This document shows positions 6,992-8,732 of a DNA stretch of 8,732 nt, one piece after another. The stretch spans positions 1 through 8,732 of the forward strand of contig DAOVWV010000040.1 of the NCBI GenBank assembly GCA_030636485.1, given 5' to 3'. The stretch is from Methyloprofundus sp. GTDB taxonomy: Bacteria; Pseudomonadota; Gammaproteobacteria; Methylococcales; Methylomonadaceae. How positions within the stretch are numbered: the first letter of the stretch is position 1; the number at the start of each line of letters is the position of its first letter. A program made the position numbers and the translations under genes. The notes beneath the pieces are model-generated. The model was not told the origin of the DNA. It did no database searches and saw nothing but the letters and a program-made list of their open reading frames with translations.

Positions 6992-7372
6992 ATGCAAAAA
7001 ATAAAAGATTTTCAGATAATCATGGCGGCGACATTGGGTATCGTACTTATTTCGACTGCAAGCCATGCAGCGCCAAAACAGATTGAATTACCCGTAGAAA
7101 TGGCGAAACTACCTGAGTCCGAATTACCGGGTTATAGGCTTGCGACGCAACACTGTGTTATCTGTCACTCAGTCGACTATATACGTTACCAGCCGCCCGG
7201 TATGAGCCAGGCGCAATGGACCGCTGAAGTTGCCAAAATGAAACATGCCTATGGGGCGGCATGGCTTGGTGAGGCCGACATCAAAAGTATTGGCGCTTAT
7301 CTTGCGGTGGTCTATGGCACGGCAAAAGCAACGGATAGGGATGTATTGACTGTATCGGGGGAAGGGCAATAA
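6992..7372 (+). CDS. sorB: periplasmic monohaem cytochrome c, SorB type
   Basis: Probable start at the second of two adjacent ATGs. GAGG (6981-6984), overlapping the sorA TGA, is 7 nt from ATG 6992 but only 4 nt from ATG 6989. Translational coupling with sorA is likely. From 6992 the protein has 126 residues. A Sec signal peptide ends near residue 26 (TASHA). A single haem-binding motif CVICH (55-59) follows, and Met83 (in VAKMKHAYG) or Met71 is a candidate distal haem ligand. The stretch around the haem (LATQHCVICHSVDYI, then YQPPGMS) resembles cytochromes encoded beside SorA enzymes. It is the likely first electron acceptor of the sulfite oxidase, relaying electrons towards the respiratory chain. 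The family is short and diverse, so the SorB name rests mainly on gene order and this haem-site resemblance. Confidence 0.87.
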   Translation: MQKIKDFQIIMAATLGIVLISTASHAAPKQIELPVEMAKLPESELPGYRLATQHCVICHSVDYIRYQPPGMSQAQWTAEVAKMKHAYGAAWLGEADIKSIGAYLAVVYGTAKATDRDVLTVSGEGQ

Positions 7373-7396
7373 ACGGCCTTTACTTTTTAGACCAGA

Positions 7397-7422
7397 GTAG
7401 AGCGGGTTTGAGTCCGCTCTAC
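7397..7422. terminator. 9-bp hairpin between convergent sorB and SoxYZ-like genes
   Basis: GTAGAGCGG (7397-7405) and CCGCTCTAC (7414-7422) are perfect inverted copies around an 8-nt loop. It sits in the 62-base gap between two convergent stop codons and could end transcripts from both sides. Neither strand has an immediate T-run. The only one nearby is CTTTTT (7383-7388), which precedes the hairpin on the plus strand. It may instead be a dispersed palindromic repeat used as a transcript-end structure. Confidence 0.4.
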
Positions 7423-7434
7423 AGAAGAAAGCCC

Positions 7435-8265
7435 TTAAGGTGAGACCGTATAAGTCTTGGTATAGGTTTTTCCTGATTGGCAAACGCTACGGCTTACCGG
7501 ACTTTCACAGGAAGTATCGGTAAATTCTGCTTTTAGTTCACCTTTTTGAGTGGGGACAAAGTAAAAGCGAAAATTTGGGTCGGTACTGATGGCAATATCC
7601 GTTTTAGCTGTCAAAATTGGCTGGTCATTAAAGGTGACTTTAATCTGCTTGATAAAATGCGCTCTTCTTTTAAAACGTGTTACCTGATCCATTTGCATTC
7701 CGGTGATATTGGGGTGACTGATTAATAGCTGTGCCATGGTAGGCTTGCCATCTTTAATATCATCATCCAGCCTGACTTTCATTTTACCCAGACGTTGCAT
7801 CGCTGCATCGTAATCAGCTCCAATCGGAGCCGAACAGCCGCCACTCGCCTTAACAAACTTTTTGACCATAAACAAATCACCATTATTCATTTCGGCAATC
7901 GCACGTATATAGCTATAGGTATTTACCCGGACGCGCATGGCAATATCGGCCTTGCCACTCGCCGGTGTAAATTCAAATTCACCGATTAAAGGCACCGGGT
8001 TTTTATCAATCAGTAATATGATGCGCTTAATATATTTATCTTGAGTCTGAGTGATGCTGGCAGTGACTTTGATAGGCACTAGGGCAGGGTCTTCGGCACG
8101 TTTCGGTGTGGTTAGCTGAATAATACCTTTGCCATCTGAAATTGTTTTCCCAGCAAAAAACTGTTGTTGCAAAACCTGATTCCAGATGACTTCATCTTGT
8201 GCTGCATACGATAAAACGGGTATCGTTAAACACACGACGAAAAGTAAAAATGGTTGTATTTTCAT
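7435..8265 (-). CDS. SoxYZ-like fused sulfur-carrier protein, exported
   Basis: 276 residues from ATG 8265-8263, with AAAAGG 7 nt upstream. A Sec signal peptide ends near residue 21 (LSYA). Residues about 25-140 resemble SoxY. The linker has SGGC (141-144) with Cys144 equivalent to the sulfur-binding cysteine of SoxY's GGCGG arm, although in SoxY that arm is the extreme C-terminus. Residues about 175-252 resemble SoxZ (LISHPNITGMQMDQ, AHFIKQIKVTFNDQ, FRFYFVPTQKGELKAEFTDT). Cys253 and Cys262 lie in the tail. This matches the family I know as quinoprotein dehydrogenase-associated SoxYZ-like carriers, common in methylotrophs. No quinoprotein dehydrogenase is in the window. In the Sox pathway, SoxYZ carries thiosulfate-derived sulfur on this cysteine. 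Here, beside a sulfite oxidase, a similar periplasmic role is plausible but unproven. Confidence 0.88.
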   Translation of the reverse strand: MKIQPFLLFVVCLTIPVLSYAAQDEVIWNQVLQQQFFAGKTISDGKGIIQLTTPKRAEDPALVPIKVTASITQTQDKYIKRIILLIDKNPVPLIGEFEFTPASGKADIAMRVRVNTYSYIRAIAEMNNGDLFMVKKFVKASGGCSAPIGADYDAAMQRLGKMKVRLDDDIKDGKPTMAQLLISHPNITGMQMDQVTRFKRRAHFIKQIKVTFNDQPILTAKTDIAISTDPNFRFYFVPTQKGELKAEFTDTSCESPVSRSVCQSGKTYTKTYTVSP

Positions 8266-8309
8266 TATTAAGCCTTTTGAATGAAGAGTGTCATTGATTA
8301 GGGAGCGTA

Positions 8310-8315
8310 ATTATA
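8310..8315 (-). promoter_or_regulatory. candidate -10 box of the SoxYZ-like gene
   Basis: A perfect TATAAT on the minus strand (8315-8310) would place the start near 8303, giving a leader of about 37 nt that contains the AAAAGG site. No -35 match lies 15-19 bp upstream. TG occurs four bases before the box, one base off the extended -10 position, so an activator may be needed. Confidence 0.35.
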
Positions 8316-8364
8316 AGCATTTACTGATTTACTCGGCCGTACCTTACCGTAATATGGCTAAGTT

Positions 8365-8401
8365 CTGCAAGTGTTGATGGGTTAATTTATTGCAGTAAGT
8401 T
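8365..8401 (+). promoter_or_regulatory. weak promoter and inverted repeat before nfeD
   Basis: CTGCAA (8365-8370) and TTGCAG (8390-8395) form a spaced dyad. Between them lies TTGATG (8374-8379), a 4-of-6 -35 match, with a poor -10 (TAAGTT, 8396-8401) at 16 bp. The layout would suit a regulated promoter for the NfeD-family gene, but each part is weak. Confidence 0.2.
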
Positions 8402-8452
8402 ACCCTCAGGAGTAAACTGAAATTACGATAGTAAAAAAGTGGATAAAGTGCT

Positions 8453-8732
8453 ATGCGGTTTTTTCGAAGTATTCAATTTATTTTGTTACTGGTGATGCTG
8501 GGTATAACGACTGCTTATTCAGGAGAAAGTGCCGAACAGCCGACTAAGCAATCATCGGTTATCATACAGCTGGAAATTGATGGCGTGATAGGCCCTGCCA
8601 CTGCCGATTATATCCAGCGTAATTTGCACAAGGCGATTGCTAGCGAAGCGATCGCAGTACTGATCAAAATGGATACACCCGGAGGGCTGGATACATCCAT
8701 GCGGCAGATAATCAAGCAGATTATATCCTCCC
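8453..8732 (+). CDS. nfeD: NfeD-family membrane-bound serine protease (3' truncated)
   Basis: The ATG at 8453 opens 93 codons that run off the window. An in-frame TAA at 8444-8446 rules out earlier starts, and the ribosome-binding site is poor (GTGG about 10 nt upstream). Residues 1-23 form a signal peptide or anchor (RFFR, then IQFILLLVMLGI). From residue 36 the ClpP/crotonase-fold start of NfeD proteins is clear: VIIQLEIDGVIGPATADYI, then VLIKMDTPGGLDTSMRQII, where DTPGG (74-78) supplies the oxyanion-hole region. The catalytic serine and lysine would come later, outside the window. Long NfeD proteins are membrane serine proteases, usually encoded beside a stomatin or SPFH gene and implicated in membrane quality control. 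The partner gene would be expected downstream. The gene is divergent from the SoxYZ-like gene, with a 187-base shared spacer. Confidence 0.85.
   Translation, partial: MRFFRSIQFILLLVMLGITTAYSGESAEQPTKQSSVIIQLEIDGVIGPATADYIQRNLHKAIASEAIAVLIKMDTPGGLDTSMRQIIKQIISS

Noticed and set aside
6559..6992. ORFs on both strands inside the 3' part of sorA
   Set aside because: They overlap the conserved dimerisation domain and have no start signals of their own.
7169..7483. 104-codon minus-strand ORF antisense to sorB
   Set aside because: It is a shadow of the cytochrome frame, overlaps the SoxYZ-like 3' end and the intergenic hairpin, and has no recognisable protein features.
8404..8412. AGGAG-containing site as the ribosome-binding site of nfeD
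   Set aside because: It lies about 40 bases before ATG 8453, and an in-frame stop at 8444-8446 prevents any earlier start in the NfeD frame.

Overview
The window looks like a chromosomal segment of a gammaproteobacterium, plausibly a methylotroph or methanotroph. That is inferred from the gene families, mainly the fused SoxYZ-like carrier of the type linked to quinoprotein dehydrogenases and a PP2C-kinase hybrid, and from the AT-rich spacers and moderate-GC genes. No ribosomal or other phylogenetic marker is present, so the taxonomic guess is weak. I see no transposase, tRNA, rRNA, CRISPR array or prophage gene.

Layout. (1) Bases 1-3112, plus strand: the 3' four-fifths of a fused HyuA/HyuB-type 5-oxoprolinase whose start lies outside the window, followed by a hairpin with a T-rich tail. 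(2) Bases 3230-3436, minus strand: a 68-residue secreted protein of unknown function with two cysteines. It has the clearest promoter in the window, and a dyad that could be an operator overlaps that promoter's -35 region. (3) Bases 3437-3971: a 535-base spacer without a convincing protein gene. It holds four hairpins and an orphan promoter-like to terminator-like pair that could define a small RNA of about 160 nt. (4) Bases 3972-7372, plus strand: a three-gene run made of a PP2C phosphatase/Ser-Thr kinase fusion with a C-terminal membrane anchor, a Tat-exported molybdenum sulfite oxidase (SorA type), and a periplasmic monohaem cytochrome c (SorB type). Spacing is 38 nt and then 9 nt, and the cytochrome's ribosome-binding site overlaps the sorA stop codon. 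(5) Bases 7435-8265, minus strand and convergent with the run: an exported SoxY-SoxZ fusion carrier. A 9-bp perfect hairpin lies in the 62-base convergent gap. (6) Bases 8453-8732, plus strand: the N-terminal 93 residues of an NfeD-family membrane serine protease, cut by the window end and divergent from the SoxYZ-like gene.

How the genes may work together. SorA would oxidise sulfite to sulfate in the periplasm and pass electrons to the SorB-type cytochrome. The adjacent SoxYZ-like carrier has a reactive-cysteine motif (GGC) suited to carrying sulfur intermediates. Because SoxC belongs to the same molybdenum family as SorA and acts on sulfur bound to SoxYZ, the cluster resembles a reduced sulfane or sulfite oxidation module. 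The kinase/phosphatase directly upstream is the most unexpected partner, since its closest relatives that I know of sit in nitrate-assimilation clusters. A signalling link to sulfite oxidation is an inference from gene order only.
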